Assembly: GCF_018122655.1 (NCBI RefSeq)
Contig: NZ_JAGRQC010000006.1
Coordinates: 1-64,000 of the forward strand
Length of the DNA stretch: 64,000 bases
Source: Stakelama marina
Lineage (GTDB): Bacteria > Pseudomonadota > Alphaproteobacteria > Sphingomonadales > Sphingomonadaceae
Direction of reading: 5' to 3'
Under the pieces are notes generated by a model. It was not told where the DNA came from. It saw nothing but the letters and a program-made list of their open reading frames with translations, and did no database searches. Shown here piece after piece: positions 55,721-64,000 of this stretch. A program made the translations under genes and the position numbers. The stretch's first letter is position 1. The number at the start of each line of letters is the position of its first letter.

Positions 55721-56752
55721 ATGTACAGCGAGAGCGAACTCGACAATGCGGTGGACGCGGGCGTGATCTCACGCGAAGCGGCCACCGCATTTCGCAACCA
55801 TGTCGCACGCGAACGGCTTGCGCCGTCGGTGGACGAGGAACATTTCCGGCTCCTTTCCGGCTTCAACGACATCTTCGTCGCGATCGCAATCGCGCTGCTG
55901 CTGGTCGCGACCGGGCAGATCGGCGCGAAGGTCGGCCCGTGGATGGGCGGGATCGGCGTGGCGGCGGCTTCGTGGGGGCTTGCCGAATATTTCACGCGGG
56001 AACGGCGAATGGCGCTCCCCAGCATCCTGTTGCTGCTCGGTTTTGTCGGCGGCGTGGCGGGAGCGCTGGTGGGCGCGATGAACGCGATCAATCCCGACCT
56101 CCCCGACCGAATCGACATGCTGATCGCCGCCGGGATCGGCGTGGTGACCGCCGGGGCGGCATGGTTGCACTGGCGCCGTTTCATGGTGCCGATAACCGTC
56201 GCTGCCGGCGCGGTCGCCGTCGTCGGTGTCATCGTGGCGCTGGGTGCGGCCGCCGTCCCCGCGGCAGAGGCGGTCATCTATCCGCTCACGCTGGCCGGCG
56301 GGGTGGCGGTGTTCGCGACCGCGATGGTCTGGGACATGTCCGATCGTGAACGCCTGACGCGAAGGGCCGACGTGGCCTTCTGGCTCCACCTCGCCGCGGC
56401 CCCGCTGATCGCGCATCCGCTGTTTCACCTGCTCGGCGTCTTCAACCGCGACATCGGACCGGCGATCGCGGTGGTCGTGCTGGCGCTGTATGTCGCGTTC
56501 GGCTTCATCGCGCTGGCGGTGGATCGCCGTGCGCTGCTGGTCTCCAGCCTCGCCTATGTCCTCTACGCGCTCTACGCGCTGTTCACCAAGGCGGGCGCAG
56601 TCGAGCTGAGCGCCGCGTTCACCGCGTTCGTGATCGGATCGGCACTGCTGACGCTATCGGCATTCTGGCACCCGATGCGGCGCAGGGTGGTCGGCCTGCT
56701 CGGTTCGCTCGATCGTCGTCTGCCGCCGGTGCAGATGCCCGCAGCACACTGA
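55721..56752 (+). CDS. Polytopic membrane protein, DUF2157-like, unknown function
   Basis: This 343-residue protein has a soluble N-terminal segment of about 45 residues (MYSESELDNAVDAGVISREAATAF) that looks like a short DUF2157-type helical domain. About ten hydrophobic helices follow from about residue 47 to 325 (such as IFVAIAIALLLVATGQIG and ALPSILLLLGFVGGVAGAL), ending with a basic/Pro tail. GGAGG precedes the ATG. No enzymatic motif is visible. The DUF2157 resemblance is by layout only. It has its own terminator. Confidence 0.75.
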   Translation: MYSESELDNAVDAGVISREAATAFRNHVARERLAPSVDEEHFRLLSGFNDIFVAIAIALLLVATGQIGAKVGPWMGGIGVAAASWGLAEYFTRERRMALPSILLLLGFVGGVAGALVGAMNAINPDLPDRIDMLIAAGIGVVTAGAAWLHWRRFMVPITVAAGAVAVVGVIVALGAAAVPAAEAVIYPLTLAGGVAVFATAMVWDMSDRERLTRRADVAFWLHLAAAPLIAHPLFHLLGVFNRDIGPAIAVVVLALYVAFGFIALAVDRRALLVSSLAYVLYALYALFTKAGAVELSAAFTAFVIGSALLTLSAFWHPMRRRVVGLLGSLDRRLPPVQMPAAH

Positions 56753-56792
56753 ACCTGCTCCATGCCCTCGCCCCTTGTAGGGCATGGAGGCT

Positions 56793-56826
56793 ACCCCCGA
56801 TGCCACCGTGCATCGGGGGTCTTTTT
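56793..56826 (+). terminator. Rho-independent terminator
   Basis: ACCCCCGATGC pairs with GCATCGGGGGT (11 bp, 6-base loop) and is followed by CTTTTT. It lies 40 bases after the membrane-protein stop and 20 bases before the end of the convergent DUF2794 gene. Confidence 0.93.
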
Positions 56827-56846
56827 CCAGCCGGACGATATTGCCG

Positions 56847-57191
56847 TCAGTCGGCGACGAGCTTCAGCAGGCGCCGTTCGATCGGCGCCAGCACAGCGCC
56901 GAGGTCATGGCCGCGCTTGAGCGTCATCCCACCTTCGTTGACCAGCGCCCACATGCCCTGGCGGTTGCGCAGTTCAGGGCGCTTTTCGATGCGATATTCA
57001 GGGCGTTCGGCGGTCCGGCGGAAGGCAGAAAACACCGCCACATCGCGGCCGAAATCCATCGCATAGTCGCGCCAATGCCCCGCCGCGACCATTCGCCCGT
57101 AAAGATCGAGGATACGCGTCAATTCGGACCGTTCGAAGCCGATCTGGCTCGGCCGGCCCTTAGCGACGGGGAACGGAGTGACATTTCCCAT
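56847..57191 (-). CDS. DUF2794 family protein
   Basis: This 114-residue protein starts MGNVTPFPVAKGRPSQIGF at 57191; the upstream in-frame codons lie inside the acetyltransferase gene and are not used. The body FERSELTRILDLYGRMVAAG, AMDFGRDVAVFSAFRR, YRIEKRPELRNRQGMW and LKRGHDLGAVL is the alphaproteobacterial DUF2794 family. Its function is unknown. The overlap of its ATG with the stop of the serine acetyltransferase gene shows translational coupling. Confidence 0.9.
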   Translation of the reverse strand: MGNVTPFPVAKGRPSQIGFERSELTRILDLYGRMVAAGHWRDYAMDFGRDVAVFSAFRRTAERPEYRIEKRPELRNRQGMWALVNEGGMTLKRGHDLGAVLAPIERRLLKLVAD

Positions 57192-57886
57192 CAGGCGCGG
57201 TCGCGGCGGTCCTGGGTATCGCGTGCCTCCTGCTCGGCCAGCACGTCGTCGAGACGCTTGCGCAGCGCCTCCAGCTCGCAGCGCAGCATCTCCACCTTCT
57301 GCGTCGCAGGATCGAACATTTCGCTGCACGGCGTACCATAGGGCACGAATTCACGCTTTCCGCCGCCACCGTCGACGACCGTGGGTCGTGCCGGGATGCC
57401 GACCATCGTCGCGCCTTCGGGCACGTCGCGCGTGACCACCGCATTGGCGCCGACGCGCGCGCGCTCGCCGACGGTGATCGGCCCGAGCACCTGCGCGCCC
57501 GACCCGATGATCGCGCCGTTGCTGATCGTCGGATGCCGCTTGCCGCCTACACCGGTATCGGGGCTCGTCCCGCCCAGCGTGACATTCTGATAGATCGTCA
57601 CATTGTCGCCGATCTCCGCGGTTTCGCCGATGACGACGAAGCCGTGGTCGATAAAGAAATTGCGCCCGATCACCGCGCCCGGATGGATGTCGTTCGCCGT
57701 CAGGAAGCGCGACAGATGGTTCACCGCGCGCGCGAGGAAGAACAGCCGCGCGGTGAACAGGCGGTGCGCGATGCGGTGAAAACCGACCGACCAGACGCCA
57801 GGGTACAGCAGCACTTCCGCGCGCGAACGCGGCGCCGGATCGCGGGCCTTGATCGAATCGAGATAGGCGGTCAGCCGCTGGAACAT
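57191..57886 (-). CDS. epsC: Serine O-acetyltransferase
   Basis: This 231-residue protein makes O-acetylserine from serine and acetyl-CoA, feeding cysteine synthesis. The N-terminal helical part (RDPAPRSRAEVLLYPGVWSVGFHR) has the short EpsC-type layout. It is followed by a left-handed beta-helix with DIHPGAVIGRNFFIDHGFVVIG, IYQNVTLGG, RHPTISNGAIIGSGAQVLGP and ANAVVTRDVPEGATMVGIPA. The C-terminal tail is a charged coil (LEALRKRLDDVLAEQEA). The product complements the sulfate-activation genes elsewhere in the window. Confidence 0.93.
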   Translation of the reverse strand: MFQRLTAYLDSIKARDPAPRSRAEVLLYPGVWSVGFHRIAHRLFTARLFFLARAVNHLSRFLTANDIHPGAVIGRNFFIDHGFVVIGETAEIGDNVTIYQNVTLGGTSPDTGVGGKRHPTISNGAIIGSGAQVLGPITVGERARVGANAVVTRDVPEGATMVGIPARPTVVDGGGGKREFVPYGTPCSEMFDPATQKVEMLRCELEALRKRLDDVLAEQEARDTQDRRDRA

Positions 57887-58116
57887 ACCGGTCCCCTTGT
57901 CGTCAGCTCGCCAATCTAGGCGCTGCGCGTGCCGAATTCCAGCATCGGCCGTTCAATCTGGTGAAAGCCGTGCCTTGCTATACCGCTATCCACGGGAGGG
58001 ACCGGGCGGCGCGCGTTCAAGCTCCCCGCGCGCCGTCCGGGCTTCAGTCTTCGCACGCGCAGCGCGAAATCGATCCTTCGACGATCATTCAGGCCCAGTC
58101 GATTAACCTGCTTTTT
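57887..58116. other. Divergent intergenic region between epsC and ahpC
   Basis: This is the upstream region of both epsC (minus) and ahpC (plus). No ORF with support was found. It carries a GC-rich stretch (about 58000-58080) and then turns AT-rich from 58105, where the OxyR-like site begins. The ahpC promoter is expected within or just after that site. Confidence 0.5.
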
Positions 58117-58137
58117 ATGATTGATTTATTCGATCAT
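58117..58137. promoter_or_regulatory. Probable OxyR operator upstream of ahpC
   Basis: ATGATTGA TTTAT TCGATCAT is an inverted repeat with 7 of 8 arm positions matched around a 5-base AT-rich spacer, in line with the AT-rich dyads bound by LysR-type regulators. It lies 106 bases before the ahpC start, and an oxyR gene is 2.5 kb downstream. Confidence 0.65.
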
Positions 58138-58243
58138 GCCGAGCGAGCCTTCTCATTTGAAGCGCGCTCACGCGTCCTTATATGCCGCATTGCACAAGGG
58201 CGATCCCGCCCGGGAAATTCATTGCAATCAGGAGACGCATTTT

Positions 58244-58807
58244 ATGGCGAAGATCGGAGATACGCTGAAGCCGTTCACGACGCAGGCTTACCATCAGGGC
58301 AAGTTCGTCGAGGTCAGCGATGCCGACGTCAAGGGCAAGTGGGCCGTCTTCTTCTTCTATCCGGCGGACTTCACCTTTGTCTGCCCGACCGAACTCGAAG
58401 ATCTGGCCGACATCTATCCCAAGCTTCAGGACATGGGCGTCGAGGTGTTCTCGGTATCGACCGACACGCATTTCAGCCACAAGGCATGGCACGACAGCTC
58501 GGAAGCCATCGGCAAGATCAACTATTACATGCTGGGCGACCAGAGCCACACCATCGCGAACAATTTCGACGTGCTGCGTGATGGCCAGGGCGTTGCCGAC
58601 CGTGCGACCTTCGTCGTCGATCCCGACGGCGTGATCCAGGTGCTCGAGCAGACCTGCGAAGGCGTCGGCCGCAATGCCGCCGAACTGCTGCGCAAGGTGA
58701 AGGCCGCGCAATATGTCCGCGCCAACCCGGACGAAGTCTGCCCGGCCAAGTGGGAAGAGGGCGAAAAGACGCTCGCTCCCTCGCTCGACCTTGTCGGCAA
58801 GATCTAA
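58244..58807 (+). CDS. ahpC: Alkyl hydroperoxide reductase subunit C (peroxiredoxin)
   Basis: This 187-residue typical 2-Cys peroxiredoxin starts [21 protein letters not shown] at 58244 behind CAGGAG. The peroxidatic Cys is in [19 protein letters not shown] (about 48) and the resolving Cys in [17 protein letters not shown] (about 167). It reduces H2O2, alkyl peroxides and peroxynitrite and is recycled by AhpF, encoded next. A strong hairpin follows it, and it should be the more abundant product. Confidence 0.97.
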   Translation: MAKIGDTLKPFTTQAYHQGKFVEVSDADVKGKWAVFFFYPADFTFVCPTELEDLADIYPKLQDMGVEVFSVSTDTHFSHKAWHDSSEAIGKINYYMLGDQSHTIANNFDVLRDGQGVADRATFVVDPDGVIQVLEQTCEGVGRNAAELLRKVKAAQYVRANPDEVCPAKWEEGEKTLAPSLDLVGKI

Positions 58808-58831
58808 GACCCAGCCCCCTTTGGGTTGATG

Positions 58832-58868
58832 CGGCCCGGGGTGGAACAGCTCTGCCCCGGGCCGTTTT
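58832..58868 (+). terminator. Terminator between ahpC and ahpF
   Basis: CGGCCCGGGG and CCCCGGGCCG form a perfect 10-bp stem with a 13-base loop, followed by TTTTATATTT. It lies 24 bases after ahpC and 31 before ahpF. Partial termination here would give an excess of ahpC mRNA over ahpF. Confidence 0.88.
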
Positions 58869-58899
58869 ATATTTGCAGGACAGACGATCAGGAGATTCC

Positions 58900-60477
58900 A
58901 TGCTCGACGCCAACATGACGCAGCAGCTCGAAACCTATCTCGCGAACATCCGCGAGCCGATCGAGCTCGTCCCCAGCCTAGGCGATGGCGACAAGTCGCG
59001 CGAGCTGGGCGAATTGCTCGAAGAGATTGCCGCGCTTTCGGACAAGATCACGCTCGCGGATGCCGTAGACGATGCGCGCAAGCCGAGCTTCCTCATCCGC
59101 CGAACGGGCACCGATATCGCGGTGCGCTTTGCCGGCATCCCGATGGGCCATGAATTCACCTCGCTGGTGCTGGCGCTGCTCCATGTCGGCGGCCACCCCT
59201 CCAAGGCTGCCGAAGACCTGATCGAGCAGGTCAAGGGCATCGAGGGCGATTTCGAATTCGAAACCTATTTCTCACTGTCGTGCCAGAACTGCCCCGATGT
59301 GGTGCAGGCGCTGAACCTGATGGCGGTGCTCAATCCGAATATCCGCCACACCGCGATCGACGGCGCACTGTTCAAGGATGAGGTCGAGGCGCGCGAGATC
59401 ATGAGCGTACCGCAGATATTCCTGAACGGTGAACCCTTCGCGCAAGGGCGTATGGAGCTGGAGCAGATCGTCGCCAGGATCGACGACAATGCCGGCGCCC
59501 GCGCGGCCGAGAAGCTTGCCGAAAAGGACCCGTTCGACGTGCTGATCGTCGGCGGCGGCCCCGCCGGCGCCACGGCGGCGGTCTATGCCGCGCGCAAGGG
59601 CATCCGCACCGGCGTGCTCGCCGAACGCTTCGGCGGGCAGGTGCTCGACACGATGGCAATCGAGAATTTCCCGTCGGTGCAGGAAACCGAAGGGCCGAAA
59701 CTCGCCGCACAGCTGGAGGCGCATGTCCGCCAGTATGATGTCGACATCATGAACCTCCACACCGCAGAGAAACTGACCCCGGCCGAGCGCGAGGGCGATT
59801 TCCATTCGGTCGAGCTCAAGAACGGCGCGACGCTCAATGCGCGCACCGTGATCCTGACGACCGGCGCGCGCTGGCGGCACATGAACGTGCCGGGCGAAGA
59901 GGAATATAAGAACAAGGGCGTGGCCTATTGCCCGCACTGCGACGGCCCCTTCTACAAGGGCAAGCGCGTGGCGGTGATCGGCGGCGGCAATTCGGGCGTC
60001 GAAGCGGCGATCGACCTTGCCGGCATCGTCGCGCATGTCACGCTGATCGAATATGACAGCCAGCTCCGCGCCGATGCGGTGCTGCAGCGCAAGCTCGGCA
60101 GCCTGAAGAACGTCAAGGTCATCACCTCGGCACTGACGACGCAGGTGAATGGCGACGGCAGCAAGGTGACGGGGCTGACCTACAAGGACCGCAACCACGG
60201 CACGAGCCACGATGTCGAGCTGGAAGGTGTTTTCGTGCAGATCGGCCTCGTACCCAACACCGAATGGCTGAAGGGCGCGGTCGCGCTGACCGAACGCGGC
60301 GAGATCGAGATCGACGATCGCGGCGAAACCTCTCAGCCCGGCATCTTCGCAGCCGGCGATGCGACGACCGAGCCATACAAGCAGATCGTCGTGGCGATGG
60401 GCGCAGGGTCGAACGCGGCGCTGTCGGCCTTCGACTATCTGATCCGCCTGCCATCGGAGGAACTGCAGGCAGCGTGA
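58900..60477 (+). CDS. ahpF: Alkyl hydroperoxide reductase subunit F
   Basis: This 525-residue flavoprotein starts [20 protein letters not shown] at 58900 behind AGGAG; the long upstream frame inside ahpC is not used. The N-terminal double-thioredoxin domain has [14 protein letters not shown] (CxxC about 129-132). The thioredoxin-reductase part has [52 protein letters not shown] (CxxC and NADH site) and [21 protein letters not shown]. It passes electrons from NADH to AhpC. Confidence 0.97.
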   Translation: MLDANMTQQLETYLANIREPIELVPSLGDGDKSRELGELLEEIAALSDKITLADAVDDARKPSFLIRRTGTDIAVRFAGIPMGHEFTSLVLALLHVGGHPSKAAEDLIEQVKGIEGDFEFETYFSLSCQNCPDVVQALNLMAVLNPNIRHTAIDGALFKDEVEAREIMSVPQIFLNGEPFAQGRMELEQIVARIDDNAGARAAEKLAEKDPFDVLIVGGGPAGATAAVYAARKGIRTGVLAERFGGQVLDTMAIENFPSVQETEGPKLAAQLEAHVRQYDVDIMNLHTAEKLTPAEREGDFHSVELKNGATLNARTVILTTGARWRHMNVPGEEEYKNKGVAYCPHCDGPFYKGKRVAVIGGGNSGVEAAIDLAGIVAHVTLIEYDSQLRADAVLQRKLGSLKNVKVITSALTTQVNGDGSKVTGLTYKDRNHGTSHDVELEGVFVQIGLVPNTEWLKGAVALTERGEIEIDDRGETSQPGIFAAGDATTEPYKQIVVAMGAGSNAALSAFDYLIRLPSEELQAA

Positions 60478-60603
60478 CATGGTCCCCTCCCCCCTCTCGG
60501 CACGGCACGAACCGGGGGGAGGACGGCCGCGCCGACGGGCGGCAACCATTGTTTCGCCGCCGTATCTGCCTAGATATCGCCTGCTAATCGACGGAGGCGA
60601 TCA

Positions 60604-61503
60604 CTGGCTACCTATCTTCCCACGCTAAAACAGCTCCAATATCTCGTTGCGCTCAACGATCACGGGCATTTCGGGCGCGCCGCCGAATCCTGTTTCGTCA
60701 CCCAATCGACCCTATCGGCAGGCATCCGCGAGTTGGAGACGCTGATCGGCGTGACGCTGGTCGAGCGCACGCGGCGCGTCGTGCGTTTCACGCCGCTGGG
60801 TGAGCAGATTACCGACAAGGCGCGCCTGATCCTGCGCGAAGCCGACGAACTGGGCGATATGGCCCGCGCCGCCGGTCGCCCGCTGTCGGGCGAGATGCGG
60901 ATGAGCGTGATCCCGACGATCGCCCCCTTCCTGCTGCCGAAAATCCTGCCGCGGCTGCGCGAGGATTATCCCGATCTGAAGCTGTTCCTGCGCGAGGAAC
61001 CAAGCGCTGCGGCCTGCGAAGGGCTGCACCATGGGCGCACAGATTGCGTGCTGCTCGCCCTGCCCTATGCCTGCGGCGAGGTAGAGATCGAGCCGCTGTT
61101 CGACGACCGGCTGTTCGTCGCCTTTCCGGAGGGCGAAATGACCAAGACGCAGCAGCCCGTCGTTGCCGACGATATCGACGAGACACGGCTCCTGCTGCTT
61201 GAGGACGGACACTGTCTGAAGGATCATGCGCTCGCCGCGTGCAATCATCCGGAACTGCGCGGACAGGCGGCGATGCTTGGAACGTCGCTGCATACGATCG
61301 TGCAAATGGTTGACAACGGGCTGGGCGTGACGATGCTGCCCGAGATGGCGCTTGGCTCGGGTATCCTGGAGGGGACCCGGATCGTCGTGCGCCCGCTCGA
61401 AGCTGAGCGGGCGTCGCGCCGCATTGCGCTGGTGTGGCGGCGGGCGTCCCCGCGCGAGCGCGATTTCCGCCTCCTTGCGGGGGTACTTGCGAAGGCGCAA
61501 TGA
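60604..61503 (+). CDS. oxyR: Hydrogen peroxide-sensing LysR-family regulator, CTG start
   Basis: Homologous sequence begins upstream of the first Met-like codon at 60733: the frame reads LATYLPTLKQLQYLVALNDH then FGRAAESCFVTQSTLSAGIREL, the LysR helix-turn-helix. In frame, no ATG, GTG or TTG precedes it, but a CTG at 60604 stands six bases after GGAGG, so CTG is the likely start (299 residues). The redox pair is Cys204 and Cys213 (EDGHCLKDHALAACNH), spaced nine apart as Cys199/Cys208 in E. coli OxyR. It should switch on ahpC and ahpF upon peroxide stress. Gene order ahpC-ahpF-oxyR supports the call. Confidence 0.9.
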   Translation: MATYLPTLKQLQYLVALNDHGHFGRAAESCFVTQSTLSAGIRELETLIGVTLVERTRRVVRFTPLGEQITDKARLILREADELGDMARAAGRPLSGEMRMSVIPTIAPFLLPKILPRLREDYPDLKLFLREEPSAAACEGLHHGRTDCVLLALPYACGEVEIEPLFDDRLFVAFPEGEMTKTQQPVVADDIDETRLLLLEDGHCLKDHALAACNHPELRGQAAMLGTSLHTIVQMVDNGLGVTMLPEMALGSGILEGTRIVVRPLEAERASRRIALVWRRASPRERDFRLLAGVLAKAQ

Positions 61504-61610
61504 GCCTCGGCTCGGCGCGTCGGCGCAACCTTTTGTGTGCTTAACCGTAGCTAAGGGTGCGTGCTCCGCACGCCCCGACCCGGAAGACCAAGTCTGGAGA
61601 GAGAACGAAT

Positions 61611-62321
61611 ATGAACCGCATTTCCATCCGATCTATGGCCACCCTCGCGGGCGCGGCGGCGCTGGCGGCCTGTGCTTCGACCGCCAGCACCAGCGGCGAA
61701 ACCTCCACCGCTTCGACCTCGGCTTCGTCGAGCGAAACGATCGCCGCGAACCCGACCCCGGCTCCGACGCCCGAGCCCGTGATGGTCGGCGGCGCTGCGA
61801 TGCTGCCGTCGAAGACCATCGTCGAAAACGCATCCGCCGCCAGCAACCTGACGACGCTGGTTTCCGCCGTGAAGGCAGCCGGCCTGGTGTCGACGCTCTC
61901 CGGCCCCGGCCCGTTCACCGTGTTCGCACCCGATAACGGCGCGTTCAGCCGCCTTCCCCCGGGCACCATCGACACGCTGATGAAGCCCGAGAACAAGGCG
62001 GTTCTGGCGAAGATCCTGAAATATCACGTCGTCGCGGGCAAGCTCGATTCCGACGCGATCAAGGCCAAGATCAAGGCCGGCGGCGGCACCGCGATGCTGA
62101 CCACGGTCGAAGGCGAAGCGCTGAAGGCGACGCTCGGCCCGAACGGCAACATCAAGCTGTCGAACCAGGCCGGCACCACCGTCGGCTATATCGATACCGC
62201 CGATGTGATGCAGTCGAACGGCGTCGTCCACGTCATCAACGGCGTGATGATCCCGAACCTCGATGCCGGCGCAAGCGCCAGCGGTTCGGCGAGCACCGAC
62301 ACCGACGATTCGGGCATGTAA
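61611..62321 (+). CDS. Fasciclin-domain lipoprotein
   Basis: This 236-residue protein starts MNRISIRSMATLAGAAALAACA at 61611, with GAGAGA upstream. The lipobox LAAC (Cys about 21) is followed by a Ser/Thr/Pro-rich linker to about residue 60. One fasciclin (FAS1) domain then covers about 70-220. It has VENASAASNLTTLVSAVKAAGL, GPFTVFAPDNGAFSRLPPGTIDTLM (in part), LAKILKYHVVAGKL and VVHVINGVMIPN. Such proteins act in adhesion or cell-envelope contacts. It is monocistronic, with its own terminator. Confidence 0.93.
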   Translation: MNRISIRSMATLAGAAALAACASTASTSGETSTASTSASSSETIAANPTPAPTPEPVMVGGAAMLPSKTIVENASAASNLTTLVSAVKAAGLVSTLSGPGPFTVFAPDNGAFSRLPPGTIDTLMKPENKAVLAKILKYHVVAGKLDSDAIKAKIKAGGGTAMLTTVEGEALKATLGPNGNIKLSNQAGTTVGYIDTADVMQSNGVVHVINGVMIPNLDAGASASGSASTDTDDSGM

Positions 62322-62346
62322 GCCCGGTCGCATCGACCAGAGAAAG

Positions 62347-62384
62347 CGCCGTCGCCCTTGCCGGGCGGCGGCGTTTCTTTTTTC
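62347..62384 (+). terminator. Rho-independent terminator
   Basis: CGCCGTCGCCC and GGGCGGCGGCG form an 11-bp stem (one G-U pair) with a 5-base loop, followed by TTTCTTTTTT. It lies 25 bases after the fasciclin gene. Confidence 0.93.
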
Positions 62385-62590
62385 CTGCGAGATGCAGCAG
62401 GCTGAACGCGCTGTAACCGACACCAACGATTTCGGACGTACCGCCATGACCGTTCAGCCCCTTGTCTCCACCTATGTAGAAGCCTGGGCGCGGTCACCCT
62501 TCGGCATGATCGACGAGCCGGCATGGCATATCGTCCGCCACGATTGTCGGTCGCCTGCAACTGGTCGATCAGAACCCGATTTGAGCGCGA

Positions 62591-63028
62591 TCAGCGCCAG
62601 CGCTGCGCAGCCGCGTCATCGCTGGTGCGCGCATCGACCCAGCGCGCCTCGTCGCCGCGCGTTTCGCGTTTCCAGAAAGGCGCTTCGGTCTTCAGCCGAT
62701 CGATCAGAAAGCTGCACGCATCGAGCGCAGCCTGGCGATGCGGTGCTGCGGTGCCGACGAACACGATCCGCTCACCAGGCGCCATCGGCCCGACACGGTG
62801 GACGATCGTCGCAGCGCTCAGCGACCAGCGCGCTACCGCCTGCTCGGCAAGGTCGCGCAGCGCCGCTTCGGTCATGCCGGGATAATGTTCGAGTTCGAGC
62901 GTAGTGACGCCGTCATCGCTTCGCACCAGCCCGGTAAAGCTTGCCACGGCCCCCGCCCCGCCGCCTTCGATCGCGCCGAGTTCGGCGCCGGGATCGAACG
63001 GCTCCGTCTGAACGCGGATGTCGATCAT
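62591..63028 (-). CDS. moaE: Molybdopterin synthase catalytic subunit
   Basis: This 145-residue large subunit of molybdopterin synthase adds sulfur to precursor Z. The hallmarks are GAVASFTGLVRSDD, LELEHYPGMTEAALRDLAEQA, HRVGPMAPGERIVFVGTAAPHR, then the active-site Lys region DRLKTEAPFWKRE near residue 116. It overlaps moaD by four bases. The molybdenum enzymes served are not in this window. Confidence 0.95.
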   Translation of the reverse strand: MIDIRVQTEPFDPGAELGAIEGGGAGAVASFTGLVRSDDGVTTLELEHYPGMTEAALRDLAEQAVARWSLSAATIVHRVGPMAPGERIVFVGTAAPHRQAALDACSFLIDRLKTEAPFWKRETRGDEARWVDARTSDDAAAQRWR

Positions 63029-63282
63029 CCGCCCGTCACCGGCGGAAACAACGCCACCTCCCGCGCCGAGCCAATCGTCGCGTCAAGCGGTACGAAGCGT
63101 TCGTCGATCGCCGCGCGGATGCGGTCAGGCTGCGCGAACGCCTCTGCATAGCCGCCGCCGCGCGCGGCAAGCCAATCGACAAGCGCCGAAATCGTCGTCA
63201 CGCCCTCGGGAAGCTCGACGCGTTCCTGGCCGGTGCCGACCGCCTCGCGCACCCAGGCGAAATACAGCAGGTCGAGCGCCAT
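63025..63282 (-). CDS. moaD: Molybdopterin synthase sulfur carrier subunit
   Basis: This 85-residue ubiquitin-like protein ends LFPPVTGG, the Gly-Gly C-terminus that carries the thiocarboxylate. The body LDLLYFAWVREAVGTGQERVEL and GVTTISALVDWLAARGGGY fits MoaD. The ATG lies directly after the pgsA stop without a spacer, and the stop overlaps moaE, so all three genes form one operon. Confidence 0.94.
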   Translation of the reverse strand: MALDLLYFAWVREAVGTGQERVELPEGVTTISALVDWLAARGGGYAEAFAQPDRIRAAIDERFVPLDATIGSAREVALFPPVTGG

Positions 63283-63852
63283 CTAGCTGTCCATGTGCTT
63301 CAGGCCGACGCGCAGATAATCCCAGCCGGTAATCAGCGTCAGCGCCGCCGCCGCCCAAAGCGCGATCAGGCCAACGACCTTGATCCACAGGATCGCGGGA
63401 AGCGCGCCGGCGAGAATCAGCGCGCCCAGCGCGATGAGCTGGAACGTCGTCTTCCACTTGGCGAGCCGCGACACCGGCAGCGAAACCTGCAGACCGGCGA
63501 GAAATTCGCGCAGCCCCGATACGGCGATTTCGCGCAACAGGATGATGAGCGCGGCGATGATGTGCACCCCGCTGATGACCGCGACCGCGTCATGCCGCGT
63601 GCCGACCAGCATCAGCACGACCGCCGCGACCATGATCTTGTCGGCGATCGGATCGAGGAAAACCCCGAGCTTCGACACGGTGCCCTGAGCGCGGGCGACA
63701 TAGCCGTCGAAATAATCGGTGATGCCCATCAGGCAGTAAAGCGCGAAGGCGATGCCATAGCCTGCCTCCCATCGCGGCCACCACAACAGGCCGACGAGGA
63801 GCGGCACCGCGAATATTCGCGACAGCGTCAAGAGGTTAGGCAAGGTCAGCAT
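63283..63852 (-). CDS. pgsA: CDP-diacylglycerol--glycerol-3-phosphate 3-phosphatidyltransferase
   Basis: This 189-residue membrane enzyme makes phosphatidylglycerophosphate. The CDP-alcohol phosphotransferase signature is complete: DGYVARAQGTVSKLG then VFLDPIADK, i.e. DG(x)2AR(x)8G(x)3D(x)3D. It opens MLTLPNLLTLSRIFAVPLLVG and has four or five more hydrophobic helices. It heads a compact operon with moaD and moaE, an order that is common in sphingomonads although the functions are unrelated. Confidence 0.95.
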   Translation of the reverse strand: MLTLPNLLTLSRIFAVPLLVGLLWWPRWEAGYGIAFALYCLMGITDYFDGYVARAQGTVSKLGVFLDPIADKIMVAAVVLMLVGTRHDAVAVISGVHIIAALIILLREIAVSGLREFLAGLQVSLPVSRLAKWKTTFQLIALGALILAGALPAILWIKVVGLIALWAAAALTLITGWDYLRVGLKHMDS

Positions 63853-64000
63853 CGGATATGCTGTACCCTTCGCGGCGCTTCGGTGCCAGCCCCGCCGCGC
63901 AATCCAGATAGCATTTGCCGGTCGCGGCGCGGCTCGTCTATGTCGGGCGCGCCGGTAGTTGCAAGAAGGCCTTGTTTTCCATGCTGAACGCGCTCGGATT

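Noticed and set aside
62447..62590. Plus-strand frame opening MTVQPLVSTYVEAW after the fasciclin terminator
   Set aside because: It runs into the antisense of moaE, has no ribosome-binding site and no known family.
63938..64000. Minus-strand tail reading SMENKAFLQLPARPT to a TAG, and a plus-strand ATG at 63981
   Set aside because: Either could be the edge of a neighbouring gene, but about 20 codons or fewer give no support for one or the other.

Overview
The window looks like chromosomal DNA of a sphingomonad (Alphaproteobacteria, order Sphingomonadales). The grounds are high GC, tightly packed genes with ATGA/GTGA stop-start overlaps, a TonB-Xanth-Caul type receptor next to a tryptophan halogenase and glucan hydrolases, a cysNC fusion, a DUF2794-cysE pair and a pgsA-moaD-moaE run. 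The genus cannot be fixed from the sequence. No rRNA, tRNA, CRISPR array or prophage was recognised. Layout: 1-3.1 kb is an insertion-sequence graveyard (an IS5-family transposase cut by the window edge, a decayed IS3 fragment, a broken IS5 copy) with a small membrane-protein gene and the remains of a kinase-like gene. 3.2-8.6 kb is core: an FKBP-type isomerase, rpsU, a dicarboxylate symporter, two paralogous small exported proteins and a KgtP-like symporter. 8.7-19.3 kb is rich in nucleotide-sugar genes (rmlA, rmlB, ugd, a UDP-glucuronate epimerase) around a minus-strand signalling operon (EAL protein, TPR hybrid histidine kinase, single-domain response regulator). An 18-codon ORF followed by two terminator hairpins lies upstream of ugd. 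19.4-22.9 kb is sulfate activation (cysD, cysNC, cysQ). 23-25.9 kb holds a small membrane protein, a CitE-like lyase and a TPR metallopeptidase-like protein. 25.9-40.3 kb is a starch/maltodextrin locus: on the minus strand an MFS sugar transporter, an exported amylase and a LacI regulator; on the plus strand a TonB-dependent receptor, a tryptophan halogenase, a second exported GH13 enzyme, a cytoplasmic GH13 glucosidase and a GH97 enzyme. Three near-identical palindromes in the two promoter regions are the probable LacI operators. 40.3-44.2 kb carries glmS, glmU and gph. 44.2-46.8 kb is a four-gene cassette (nucleotidyltransferase, HprK-like kinase, PqqD-like protein, small exported Cys-containing protein) matching the HPr-rel-A gene set, whose biological role is not known to me; it is the best candidate here for an undescribed modification system. 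46.9-54.2 kb is a complete phosphate operon (phoR-pstSCAB-phoU-phoB). 54.3-57.9 kb has a small secreted protein, a short-chain dehydrogenase, a polytopic membrane protein, DUF2794 and a serine acetyltransferase. 58-61.5 kb is the peroxide-defence block ahpC, ahpF, oxyR, with a probable OxyR operator before ahpC and an unusual CTG start for oxyR. The window ends with a fasciclin lipoprotein and the operon pgsA-moaD-moaE. Two themes connect the parts. One is the cell envelope: nucleotide sugars, GlcNAc precursors, phospholipid. The other is nutrient capture through regulated transport: phosphate, sulfate, glucans and dicarboxylates.
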